Shown piece after piece: positions 17,908-26,321 of a stretch of DNA of 64,000 nucleotides. The stretch is from Streptomyces sp. NBC_00659 (GTDB lineage: Bacteria > Actinomycetota > Actinomycetes > Streptomycetales > Streptomycetaceae). The stretch's first letter is position 1, and each line of letters opens with the position of its first letter. The notes beneath the pieces are model-generated. The model saw nothing but the letters and a program-made list of their open reading frames with translations. It had not been told where the DNA came from and did not search any database. A program made the position numbers and the translations under genes. The stretch is taken from the NCBI RefSeq assembly GCF_036226925.1, contig NZ_CP109031.1:1612001-1676000 (forward strand), read 5' to 3'.

Positions 17908-18330
17908 TCAGCCCAGGAAACTCAGCCGCACCTGGCGATTCGGGTTGTCCCGGTTCGTGTCCACCAGGCACACCGACTGCCATGTCCCCAGCTCCAGAGC
18001 CCCGTCCACCACCGGCAGGGTCGCGTGCGGCGGGACGATGGCGGGGAGGACGTGGTCTCGGCCGTGCCCGGGGCTGCCGTGACGGTGCTGCCAGCGGTCG
18101 TCCGCGGGGAGCAGGGAGTGCAGCGCGGTGAGGAGGTCGTCATCACTCCCCGCGCCTGTCTCGATGATGGCGATTCCGGCGGTGGCGTGCGGGACGAAGA
18201 CGTTCAGGAGGCCGTCACGGCCCGCCGCGACCTCGCGGAGGAAGGCCTCGCAGTCGCGGGTGAGGTCGACGACCGTCTCCGACGAACCGGAGGAGATGTT
18301 CAGGACCTGCGTGGTGAAGGCATCGGACAT
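17908..18330 (-). CDS. YjbQ/UPF0047-family protein
   Basis: The protein has 140 residues, the full length of the family. The conserved HATAGIAIIETGAG segment, the histidine-rich HRHGSPGHGRDH and the C-terminal GTWQSVCLVDTNRDNPNRQV match UPF0047. Members have weak thiamine-phosphate synthase activity, but their physiological role is not settled. The ATG at 18330 is preceded by a GAGG-containing site. The gene converges on the HEPN-protein gene with a 67-bp gap and is probably unrelated to it. Confidence 0.9.
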   Translation of the reverse strand: MSDAFTTQVLNISSGSSETVVDLTRDCEAFLREVAAGRDGLLNVFVPHATAGIAIIETGAGSDDDLLTALHSLLPADDRWQHRHGSPGHGRDHVLPAIVPPHATLPVVDGALELGTWQSVCLVDTNRDNPNRQVRLSFLG

Positions 18331-18521
18331 GCCTCAATCCTCTCCCATACGGGGGCTCCCGGCTTGCGGCGACGGCGCTCGGCGTGGGTCGTGGACGACC
18401 GACTGCCGACCACCGACCGACCGCCCACGGCACGCGGCACGCGGCACGGTTCGTTCGTCAGGTGGCTCACAGCGAGGTGCCCGACGGGAAGATCCCGGAC
18501 CCCGGTCCGGTTCGTAGAAGG

Positions 18522-19610
18522 GTGAACAACACCGGGGTGAGCGCGCGTGAGGTCGAAGTGGTCGTCGTCGGGGCCGGTCAGGCCGGTCTGGCGGCCGCCT
18601 ACCACCTGCGGCGCACGGGCTTCGAGCCCGAGCGTGACTTCGTCGTGCTCGACCACGCGCCCCACCCGGGCGGAGCCTGGCAGTTCCGCTGGCCGTCGCT
18701 GACGTACGGCAAGGTGCACGGGATGCACTCCCTGCCCGGCATGGACCTGACGGACGCGGACCCGGACCGCCCCTCCTCCGAGGTCATCTCGACGTACTTC
18801 GCCGCCTACGAGCGGACCTTCGACCTGCGGGTGCAAAGGCCGGTCGACGTCAGGACCGTCAGGGAGGGGACCGGCGGCCGGCTGCTCGTGGAAACCGGCG
18901 ACCGTACGTGGTCGACGCGGGCGCTGATCAACGCGACGGGTACCTGGGACCGCCCGTTCTGGCCTCGCTATCCGGGCCAGGAGACCTTCCGTGGGCGGCA
19001 GTTGCACACAGCGCAGTATCCGGGCCCCGAGTGGTTCGCCGGGCGGCGCGTGGTCGTCGTGGGCGGTGGCGCCTCCGGGACCCAGCATCTGATGGAGATC
19101 GCCGCCCACACGGCCGGGACCACCTGGGTCACCCGGCGTCCCCCGGTCTTCCGCGAGGGCCCCTTCACCGAGGAGTTCGGGCGGTCCGCCGTCGCTCTCG
19201 TCGAGGAGCGGGTCCGGCAGGGGCTGCCGCCACGGAGCGTGGTCTCGGTCACCGGGCTGCCGCTGAACGAAGCGATCCGCCAGGCACTGGCCGACGGCGT
19301 GCTGGACCGGCGGCCGATGTTCGACCGGATCACCCCGGACGGTGTGGAGTGGGCGGACGGTACGCGTGTGGACGCGGACGTGATCCTTTGGGCGACCGGT
19401 TTCCGGGCGGCCATCGACCATCTGGCGCCGCTGCGGCTGCGCGAGCGGGGTGGCGGCATCCGGGTCGAGGGAACGCGCGCGGTCGCCGACCCGCGCATCC
19501 ACCTGGTCGGCTATGGGCCCTCCGCGAGCACCATCGGCGCCAACCGGGCCGGCCGGGCGGCCGTACGGGACATCAGGCGGTTGCTGGCGAACGCGCCGGT
19601 CGCCGTGTGA
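18522..19610 (+). CDS. FAD/NAD(P)-dependent oxidoreductase, flavin-monooxygenase-like
   Basis: The protein has 362 residues. An N-terminal FAD-binding Rossmann motif (VVVVGAGQAGLAAAYHLRR) and a second dinucleotide motif (VVVVGGGASGTQHLMEIA) give the two-Rossmann plan of CzcO/flavin monooxygenase relatives. The late ILWATGFRAAIDHLAPL is the usual ATG motif linking FAD and NADP domains. GTG 18522 is used; GTG 18537 is nearly as good and has a better-spaced AGAAGG site. The upstream open frame lacks family sequence. The gene ends 15 bp from the convergent MltG gene. The substrate is unknown. Confidence 0.87.
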   Translation: MNNTGVSAREVEVVVVGAGQAGLAAAYHLRRTGFEPERDFVVLDHAPHPGGAWQFRWPSLTYGKVHGMHSLPGMDLTDADPDRPSSEVISTYFAAYERTFDLRVQRPVDVRTVREGTGGRLLVETGDRTWSTRALINATGTWDRPFWPRYPGQETFRGRQLHTAQYPGPEWFAGRRVVVVGGGASGTQHLMEIAAHTAGTTWVTRRPPVFREGPFTEEFGRSAVALVEERVRQGLPPRSVVSVTGLPLNEAIRQALADGVLDRRPMFDRITPDGVEWADGTRVDADVILWATGFRAAIDHLAPLRLRERGGGIRVEGTRAVADPRIHLVGYGPSASTIGANRAGRAAVRDIRRLLANAPVAV

Positions 19611-19625
19611 TGCCCCGTACGCCTG

Positions 19626-20672
19626 TCAGTTCGTGGGAATGACCGTGGGAGTCTCCGGGGAGGTGCCCCCGGGTGTGACCTCGGGTGTAACCGTGGGTGT
19701 GACCGCGGGAGAAGCCACGGGAGGGGCCGCGGCAGAGGTCTCGGGCGTGACCGCCGGAGAAGCCGGGGACGTGACCGCGGGAGAGACCGCCTGGGGAAGC
19801 TTGGGCGAGGCGGGCGCCGTGGGCGATGCGGCCGTGGGGGACGCGCTCTTGTGGTGCAGCCGGTTGAACTCGGCCACGTTGCGCTGGTGTTCCTCGTAGC
19901 CGGCCGTGAAACGCGTGTCGCCCGGCTTGACCGTGACGAAGTAGAGCCAGTCGCCCGGCGGCGGGTTGAGCGCGGCGCGCATCGCCTCCTCGCCGGGGTT
20001 GGCGATCGGCGTGGGCGGCAGGCCCATGCGCCGATACGAGTTGTACGGGCTGTTGAGCCTGGTGTCGGCCTCGCTGGTGTTCAGCGTGGAACGGTTCAGC
20101 GCGTAGTTGATGGTCGAGTCCATCTGCAACGGCATACCGCGCTGCAGGCGGTTGTAGATGACCCTGGCCACCTTGCCCATGTCCGTCGCGGTCGCCGCCT
20201 CCGCCTGCACGATGCTCGCGACGGTGACCGCCTGATAGACGTTCGTCGTGTTGCGCTGCGCGCCGGCGGCGATCGGCGCCCCGTTGAACCTCTTGTTCGC
20301 GGTGTCGACCATGAACGTCAGCAGGGACTCCGGAGTCGCCTTGTCGCCGATCGGATAGGTCGCCGGGAAGAGATAGCCCTCGGGGTTGCCCCTGGCGTCG
20401 TCCGGAAGTTTGAGGTGGGCTTTCGCCAGGGACTTCTTGGTGGTTCCCGCGGGAACCCGGAGGGCCTTGTCGACGGCCGCGTAGACCTGTCCGGAGCGCC
20501 AGCCCTCCGGAACGACGAACGACGTCGGGCGGGCGTCGTCTCCCATGCTCAGCAGCGGCACCGCCACGGCGGTGGCCGCCACGACGGCGCCGGTCGCGAT
20601 GAGGGCGACCCGGCCCCGGCGCGTCAGTCGAATCGTGCTCCGTGGCGGAGTGTTCATCTGCATAACGGGCAC
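19626..20672 (-). CDS. mltG: MltG/YceG-like endolytic murein transglycosylase
   Basis: The protein has 348 residues. A short cytoplasmic N-terminus and one membrane helix (about 22-43) are followed by an extracellular YceG domain. That domain has the catalytic-region motif VASIVQAEA (conserved Glu158), then VIYNRLQRGMPLQMDSTINYAL and GLPPTPIANPG. MltG-type enzymes cleave nascent glycan strands during wall growth. The C-terminus, from about 285, is a low-complexity Ala/Pro/Thr/Ser tail with repeated SPAVT and TPEVT. Start choice is open: GTG 20672, ATG 20663 and ATG 20657 are all in frame and none has a strong ribosome site. Streptomyces usually also have a longer MltG near aroE, so this may be a second copy. 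Confidence 0.88.
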   Translation of the reverse strand: MPVMQMNTPPRSTIRLTRRGRVALIATGAVVAATAVAVPLLSMGDDARPTSFVVPEGWRSGQVYAAVDKALRVPAGTTKKSLAKAHLKLPDDARGNPEGYLFPATYPIGDKATPESLLTFMVDTANKRFNGAPIAAGAQRNTTNVYQAVTVASIVQAEAATATDMGKVARVIYNRLQRGMPLQMDSTINYALNRSTLNTSEADTRLNSPYNSYRRMGLPPTPIANPGEEAMRAALNPPPGDWLYFVTVKPGDTRFTAGYEEHQRNVAEFNRLHHKSASPTAASPTAPASPKLPQAVSPAVTSPASPAVTPETSAAAPPVASPAVTPTVTPEVTPGGTSPETPTVIPTN

Positions 20673-20707
20673 GGTAACGCGCTATTGCCAACAAACCCGG
20701 CATATCG

Positions 20708-22540
20708 TCATCTTGTCGGCGCCAGTTGGGCGTCCCGGTGGACGAGAGCGGCATAGCGCCCCTCCCCCGCCAGCAACTCCTCGTGCGTGCCTCGCTCGAC
20801 CGCGCGGCCCGAGTCGAGGACGACGATCTGGTCGGCGCCGCGGATCGTGGACAGCCGGTGCGCGATGGTGAGCGTGGTGCGGTTGGCCGACAGGGCGTCG
20901 ATGGCCTCCTGGACGGCATGCTCCGTGCGGGTGTCCAGGGCGCTGGTCGCCTCGTCGAGGATGAGCACGGGCGGATCACGCAGGATCGTGCGGGCGATGG
21001 CGAGGCGCTGCTTCTCGCCGCCGGAGAACCGGTGACCGCGTTCACCGACGACCGTGTCGTACCCGTCGGGCAGCGACGCTATGTGGTCGTGGATCTGGGC
21101 CGCCCGCGCCGCCGCGTGCAGTTCCTCGTCGGTGGCGTCCGGCTTGGCGAAGCGCAGGTTCTCGGCGATCGAGGCGTGGAAGAGGTACGTCTCCTGGGAG
21201 ACGACGCCGACCGCGCGCGCGAGGGTGTCGAAGTCGAGGTCCCGGACGTCGACCCCGTCGAGGGTGACCCGCCCGCCCGTGACGTCGTACAGCCGGGGCA
21301 CCAGATAGCTGAGCGTCGACTTTCCGGAGCCGGTCGGACCGACGACGGCGAGGCTGCCGCCCGCCGGGACGGTGATGTCGATGCCGTCGAGGATCGGGGT
21401 GCCCTTGTCGTCGTAGCGGAACTCGACGTCCTCGAAGCGGATCTCGCCCTTGACCTGGTCCAGGTGGACGGGGTTCTCGGGCTCGGTGATGTCGATGGGC
21501 AGGTCGAGGTACTCGAAGATGCGCTGGAACAGCGCGAGCGAGGTCTGGATCTGCACACCGGTGGACAGCAGGCTGACCGTAGGCCGGAACAGGCCCTGCT
21601 GGAGCGAGACGAAGGCGACGAGCGTGCCGATCGATATCGAGGGGCCGCCGAGCTGGAGGGCGACGCCCGCGGTCCAGTAGATGACGGCGGGCATGGCGGC
21701 CATGACGATGCCGATGACGGACATGCGCCAGCGTCCCGCCATGTTCGACCTCACCTCGAGGTCGACTAGGCCCTCGGACTCCTCCGCGAACGACTTCGTC
21801 AGCGAGTCGGCCCGGCCCATGGTCCGCCCGAGCAGGATGCCGCTGACGGAGAGCGATTCGGTGACGGTGGCGGCCATCGCCGCCATCTGCTTCTGACGCT
21901 GGGTGGTGATCTTCTTGCGTTCGTTGCCGACGCGGCGGCTGATCCACACGAACACCGGCAGCAGGAGCAGGGAGACGAGGGTCAGGCGCCAGTCCAGGGC
22001 CACCATCGCGACGATCGTGGCGACCACACTGGTGAGGTTGGAGACCAGCGAGGTGGCGGTGGACGTGACGGTCGCCTGCATGCCGCCGATGTCATTGGCG
22101 ATGCGGGACTGGACCTCGCCCGTGCGCGTCCTGGTGAAGAAGGCGAGCGACATGCGCTGGAGGCGGCCGTAGACCGCCGTGCGCAGGTCGTGCATCACGC
22201 GCTGGCCGACGGTCGTGGAGATCAGCGTCTGCAGGACGCCGAAGACACCGCTCAGGACGGCGCTCGCGATCATGCCGAGCGCGAGCAGGGTCAGCAGACC
22301 CGTACGCCCTTGAGGGATCGCGGTGTCCAGGATCGCCTTCAGCAGGAAGGGCGTGGCGACGCCCACGAGGGACGCGGCGCCGACCAGCAGGCCGACGATC
22401 GCGAGGCGGCCCCGGTAGGGCCGGAAGAGACTCAGGATGCGGCGCACCTGCCGTGGCTGCTGGCTGTCGGCGGGTGGCGGGCTCCAGGCGGACAGTTCGG
22501 GGCGCAATGGACTCCTAGGAAAACGGGACGACAGGGACAT
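20708..22540 (-). CDS. ABC exporter, fused permease and ATPase
   Basis: The protein has 610 residues. A six-helix type-1 exporter domain (about 45-330, with the TRTRTGEVQSRIANDIGGMQ coupling region) precedes a nucleotide-binding domain with Walker A GPTGSGKST, signature FSGGEKQR, Walker B LILDEATSALD and the H-loop TIAHRLST. All ATPase motifs are canonical, so it can work as a homodimer. It is divergent from a MarR regulator across an operator-like inverted repeat, an arrangement typical of a drug or metabolite efflux pump under MarR control. The substrate is unknown. Confidence 0.94.
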   Translation of the reverse strand: MSLSSRFPRSPLRPELSAWSPPPADSQQPRQVRRILSLFRPYRGRLAIVGLLVGAASLVGVATPFLLKAILDTAIPQGRTGLLTLLALGMIASAVLSGVFGVLQTLISTTVGQRVMHDLRTAVYGRLQRMSLAFFTRTRTGEVQSRIANDIGGMQATVTSTATSLVSNLTSVVATIVAMVALDWRLTLVSLLLLPVFVWISRRVGNERKKITTQRQKQMAAMAATVTESLSVSGILLGRTMGRADSLTKSFAEESEGLVDLEVRSNMAGRWRMSVIGIVMAAMPAVIYWTAGVALQLGGPSISIGTLVAFVSLQQGLFRPTVSLLSTGVQIQTSLALFQRIFEYLDLPIDITEPENPVHLDQVKGEIRFEDVEFRYDDKGTPILDGIDITVPAGGSLAVVGPTGSGKSTLSYLVPRLYDVTGGRVTLDGVDVRDLDFDTLARAVGVVSQETYLFHASIAENLRFAKPDATDEELHAAARAAQIHDHIASLPDGYDTVVGERGHRFSGGEKQRLAIARTILRDPPVLILDEATSALDTRTEHAVQEAIDALSANRTTLTIAHRLSTIRGADQIVVLDSGRAVERGTHEELLAGEGRYAALVHRDAQLAPTR

Positions 22541-22573
22541 CGATGAGGATCCGGCGACTGACGGACCCTAGCT

Positions 22574-22596
22574 CATTGTTACCTATACTCACAATG
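22574..22596. promoter_or_regulatory. Probable MarR operator overlapping a -10 element
   Basis: CATTGT (22574-22579) and ACAATG (22591-22596) are exact inverted half-sites with an 11-bp spacer. The spacer holds TATACT (22584-22589), a good -10 hexamer reading toward marR. The site lies in the 81-bp gap between the exporter and the MarR gene, so one dimer could silence both. A further half-site-like ATTGTT lies at 22611-22616. Confidence 0.65.
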
Positions 22597-22621
22597 AACG
22601 GCATCCTGATATTGTTCCCGC

Positions 22622-23086
22622 ATGACCACCCCCGATGCCGACGGCCTGCTCGCCGAGCAGCTGCTGCGTCTGACGCGCCGCGTGCACCGCATCCAGAAGC
22701 GCCATCTGGAGCAGCGCGAGCTGGGCATCACCCCCGCCCAGTCCCGGCTCCTGCGTACCCTCGCGCACTACGCCTCGCCTCCCCGTATGGCCGATCTCGC
22801 GGAGCGCCTCGAAGTGGTGCCGCGTGCCGTGACCACGCTGGTCGACGGACTGGAGGCGAGCGGCAAGGTGCGCCGGGCACCCGATCCCACCAACCGCCGG
22901 GTGATCCGTATCGAGGTCACGGACGAGGGACGCAAGGCGCTGCGCGAGCTGCGCGCCGCGCGCCGCGGCGCCGCGGAGGAGATCCTGGCTCCATTGACGG
23001 ACGAGCAGCGCGAGGTGCTCGGCGGGTTGCTGGACACGTTGGTGGACGGCATGCCGAGGGTGGAACAGGTGGAACACCGGTGCTGA
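22622..23086 (+). CDS. MarR-family transcriptional regulator
   Basis: The protein has 154 residues, the full family length. The winged helix-turn-helix is clear: ITPAQSRLLRTL, then MADLAERLEVVPRAVTTLVDGLEASG as recognition helix and wing, with DPTNRRVIRIEVTDEGR as the wing loop. Dimerisation helices lie at both ends. It is divergent from the ABC exporter with a palindromic site between them, so it is probably the ligand-responsive repressor of that exporter and of itself. Confidence 0.92.
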   Translation: MTTPDADGLLAEQLLRLTRRVHRIQKRHLEQRELGITPAQSRLLRTLAHYASPPRMADLAERLEVVPRAVTTLVDGLEASGKVRRAPDPTNRRVIRIEVTDEGRKALRELRAARRGAAEEILAPLTDEQREVLGGLLDTLVDGMPRVEQVEHRC

Positions 23087-23087
23087 G

Positions 23088-23202
23088 CGGACTCGGGACG
23101 GCGCGTCGCCGCTGAGGCGGCCCAGTCGGCTCGGGACGGCGCATCACCACTGAGGCGGCCCAGTCGGCTCGGGACGGCGCATCGCCACTCGAGCGGCTCG
23201 GC
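23088..23202. repeat. Three degenerate tandem repeats of about 38 nt after marR
   Basis: Units start at 23088, 23127 and 23165. Each opens CGG(A)CTCGGGACGGCGC and the first two close GCTGAGGCGGCCCAGT or CACTGAGGCGGCCCAGT. The third drifts at its end. The repeats fill the gap between marR and the D-lactate dehydrogenase-like gene. They contain no good hairpin terminator and no gene. Confidence 0.75.
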
Positions 23203-23293
23203 CGGCTCCGGGCGGAGTGGTCGCTTCTGGGCCGGTCGGGCACGGCACACCGCGCCGCCGCCGGTCGGCCGAGCATGTGAGGAGTGGTCCGCG

Positions 23294-26239
23294 ATGCCGC
23301 TGCTGGAGCCCGATCCCGACGCCCTGCGCCCCGACGCGCGCTCCGAGGTCCCGGCGGCCGACCGGGTGCCCGGGGACCGGGCCGGCGGGACTCCCGAGCC
23401 GCTGCGCGGCGACCTGATCGCCCTGCTCGGCCGCGAGAAGGTGCTGACCGGGATCTCGGACCTCGTGCGCTACGCGTCCGACGCCAGCCCCTACCGCTTC
23501 GTACCGCGGGTCGTCGTGGTCCCCGAGGACATCGACGACGTCTCGACGGTGCTCTCGTACGCCCACGGCAAGGGCCGCGAGGTGGTGTTCCGCGCGGCCG
23601 GGACCTCGCTCAACGGCCAGGCGCAGGGCGAGGACATCCTCGTCGACGTCCGTCGGCACTGGACGGGCGTCGAGGTCCTCGACGGCGGAGCGCGGGTCCG
23701 GATCGCTCCGGGCACGACCATCGCCCGTGTCAACGCCGCGCTCGCCCGGCACGGGCGCGTGCTCGGCCCCGATCCGGCGAGCGCGGTCGCCTGCACGGTC
23801 GGCGGCGTGGTCGCGAACAACGCCTCCGGCATGACGGCGGGCACCACCCGCAACTCCTACGTCACCCTCGCCTCGCTCACGTTCGTCCTGCCGTCCGGCA
23901 CGGTCGTGGACACGGCCGAACCGGACGCCGACGAGCGGCTGGCACGGGCGGAACCGGCCCTGTGCGCCGGACTCATGGAGCTCAAGGCGGAGATCGAGTC
24001 GGACGCCGGGCTGGTCGACCGGATCCGCGCCAAGTACACGATCAAGAACACCAACGGCTACCGTCTGGACGCCTTCCTGGACGGCTCGACACCCGTCGGG
24101 ATCCTGCGCGGTCTGATGGTCGGATCGCAGGGCACCTTCGGCTTCATCTCGGAGGTCGTCTTCGACACCCTGCCGCTGGACCGCCGGGTGTCCGCCGCGC
24201 TGCTCTTCTTCGCCTCGCTGCCCGCCGCGGCCGCCGCGGTGCCCCTGTTCACCGCGGCGGGCGCCTCGGCCGTCGAGCTGATGGACGGCAACACCCTGCG
24301 TGCCTCGGTGGCCGTCGAGGGGGTGCCCGGGGACTGGGCCGGTCTGCCGGGTCCGACGACCGCTCTGCTCGTCGAGTTCCGCGCCCCGGACGAGGCCACG
24401 CAGGAGGCGTACGAGGAGCGGGCCCGCGCGGTACTGGAGGGGATTCCCCTGGTGTCGCCCGTTCCCTCGGTGACGAACGCCCTCACCCGGGACCAGCGGA
24501 CCGTCGCCGGCTACTGGAAGGCCCGCAAGGCGTTCGTGACGGCGGTCGGCGGAGCGCGTCCCTCCGGTACGACACTGATCACGGAGGACTTCGCGGTACC
24601 GCCCGAGCGGCTCGCCGAGGCCTGCGAGGCGCTGCTGGAACTCCAGACCCGGCACGGCTTCGACGCCGCCGTCGCGGGCCATGCCGCCCACGGCAATCTG
24701 CATTTCCTGCTGGCCTTCGACGCGTCCAGGCCCGCCGACGTGGAGCGGTACGCCGCGTTCATGGACGCGTTCTGCCGGCTCACGGTGGAACGCTTCGACG
24801 GCTCGCTCAAGGCCGAACACGCCACCGGGCGCAACATCGCGCCCTTCCTGGAGCTCGAATGGGGGCCCAGGGCGACGGAGTTGATGTGGCGCACCAAACG
24901 GCTGGTCGACCCGGACGCTGTGCTCGCACCGCGCGTCGTGCTCGACCGGGATCCGCGTGCGCACGTACGGGGCCTGAAGACGATCCCGCGTGTCGAGGCG
25001 ATCGCCGACCCGTGCATCGAGTGCGGCTTCTGCGAACCGACCTGCCCCAGCCAGGACGTGACGACGACACCGCGCCAACGGATCGTGCTGCGCCGCGAGA
25101 TGATGCGCCAGCCCGAGGGCTCGCCGGTCGAGAACGAGCTCCTGGAGGCGTACGGATACGACGCCGTGGACACCTGCGCGGGCGACTCGACCTGCAGGCT
25201 GGCCTGCCCGGTCGGCATCGACACGGGCGCCCTGATGAAGACGTTCCGGCACGCCCGGCACACTCCGCGCGAGGAGAAGGCCGCCGCGCTGGCCGCACGG
25301 CACTTCCGTGTGCTCGAAGCCTCCGCGCGGCTGGCCGTCGCCGTCGCGGACCGGATCGGCGACCGGCGGGTGAACACCCTGACGCGGGCGGTCCGCAGGG
25401 CCGTACGCCCCGATCTCGTGCCCGAGTGGCTGCCGCGGATGCCCGGAGCCGCCCCCTCCGCCATGCCCCGCACCGCACGCGTGGGGGCCGTCGCCGTCTA
25501 CTACCCGGCCTGCGTCAACCGCGTCTTCGGCGGTCCGGGGGACATGTCGCTCGCGCGGGCCGTCGTCGCGGTCTCCGCGCGCGCGGGAAAGCCGGTGTGG
25601 ATTCCGGACGATGTCCGGGGGACGTGCTGCGCGACGATCTGGCACTCCAAGGGGTACGACGCGGGCAACGCCGTGATGGCCAACCGTGTCGTCGAGGCGG
25701 CCTGGGGCTGGACCGCCGGCGGCAGACTGCCGCTCGTCGTGGACGCCTCGTCGTGCACGCTCGGTATCGCGCGGGAGGTCGTACCGTATCTGACCCCCGA
25801 CAACCGGGAGTTGCACGCCGAGCTGCTGGTCGTCGACTCACTGGTCTGGGCTGCGGAGGAACTCCTCCCCCACCTCACCGTGCGTCGCACCCTGGGCTCC
25901 GCGGTCCTCCACCCGACCTGCTCCATGCGGCACTTGGGCGACGAGGCGCAACTGCGCGCCGTGGCCGAGGCGTGTGCGGACGAGGTGGTGGTGCCCGACG
26001 ACGCCGGATGCTGCGCCTTCGCGGGCGACCGCGGCATGCTCCACAGGGAACTCACCGAGTCGGCCACCCGAGAGGAGGCGGCGTTCGTGACCTCCCGCGA
26101 CTTCGACGCGCATCTGTCGGCCAATCGCATGTGCGAGGTGGGCATGGATCACGCGACGGGACGCGGCTACTACTCCGCGCTCCTGGCGCTGGAGCACGCG
26201 ACCCGCCCCGGCGTCGGACGGGCCGACCGGTCCCCATGA
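23294..26239 (+). CDS. FAD-linked oxidase fused to Fe-S/CCG domains, D-lactate dehydrogenase-like
   Basis: The protein has 981 residues. The N-terminal half is a PCMH-type FAD domain (about 40-260) with VFRAAGTSLNGQAQG and GGVVANNASGM, then an FAD-oxidase C domain containing GHAAHGNLHFLL. The C-terminal half has two ferredoxin-like motifs, CIECGFCEPTCP (from 574) and CAGDSTCRLACPVG (from 628). It then has cysteine-rich CCG segments (GTCCATIWHSKG and DAGCCAFAGDRG). This GlcD plus GlcF fusion is typical of the YdiJ/Dld-II class, which oxidises D-lactate or a related 2-hydroxy acid and feeds electrons to the quinone pool. GAGGAG lies about 10 nt before the ATG. Confidence 0.93.
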   Translation: MPLLEPDPDALRPDARSEVPAADRVPGDRAGGTPEPLRGDLIALLGREKVLTGISDLVRYASDASPYRFVPRVVVVPEDIDDVSTVLSYAHGKGREVVFRAAGTSLNGQAQGEDILVDVRRHWTGVEVLDGGARVRIAPGTTIARVNAALARHGRVLGPDPASAVACTVGGVVANNASGMTAGTTRNSYVTLASLTFVLPSGTVVDTAEPDADERLARAEPALCAGLMELKAEIESDAGLVDRIRAKYTIKNTNGYRLDAFLDGSTPVGILRGLMVGSQGTFGFISEVVFDTLPLDRRVSAALLFFASLPAAAAAVPLFTAAGASAVELMDGNTLRASVAVEGVPGDWAGLPGPTTALLVEFRAPDEATQEAYEERARAVLEGIPLVSPVPSVTNALTRDQRTVAGYWKARKAFVTAVGGARPSGTTLITEDFAVPPERLAEACEALLELQTRHGFDAAVAGHAAHGNLHFLLAFDASRPADVERYAAFMDAFCRLTVERFDGSLKAEHATGRNIAPFLELEWGPRATELMWRTKRLVDPDAVLAPRVVLDRDPRAHVRGLKTIPRVEAIADPCIECGFCEPTCPSQDVTTTPRQRIVLRREMMRQPEGSPVENELLEAYGYDAVDTCAGDSTCRLACPVGIDTGALMKTFRHARHTPREEKAAALAARHFRVLEASARLAVAVADRIGDRRVNTLTRAVRRAVRPDLVPEWLPRMPGAAPSAMPRTARVGAVAVYYPACVNRVFGGPGDMSLARAVVAVSARAGKPVWIPDDVRGTCCATIWHSKGYDAGNAVMANRVVEAAWGWTAGGRLPLVVDASSCTLGIAREVVPYLTPDNRELHAELLVVDSLVWAAEELLPHLTVRRTLGSAVLHPTCSMRHLGDEAQLRAVAEACADEVVVPDDAGCCAFAGDRGMLHRELTESATREEAAFVTSRDFDAHLSANRMCEVGMDHATGRGYYSALLALEHATRPGVGRADRSP

Positions 26240-26321
26240 CCCGGCCGGCCCGCGTCCGTTCCTCGTCCTCACCCTGGACGGCCGGACTCGTCGCCCCCGC
26301 CGTCGGGCCCGTCGCCCGGGC

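Noticed and set aside
23144..25816. Long minus-strand frame opposite the D-lactate dehydrogenase-like gene
   Set aside because: Shadow of a gene with complete FAD and Fe-S motifs; no domain of its own.
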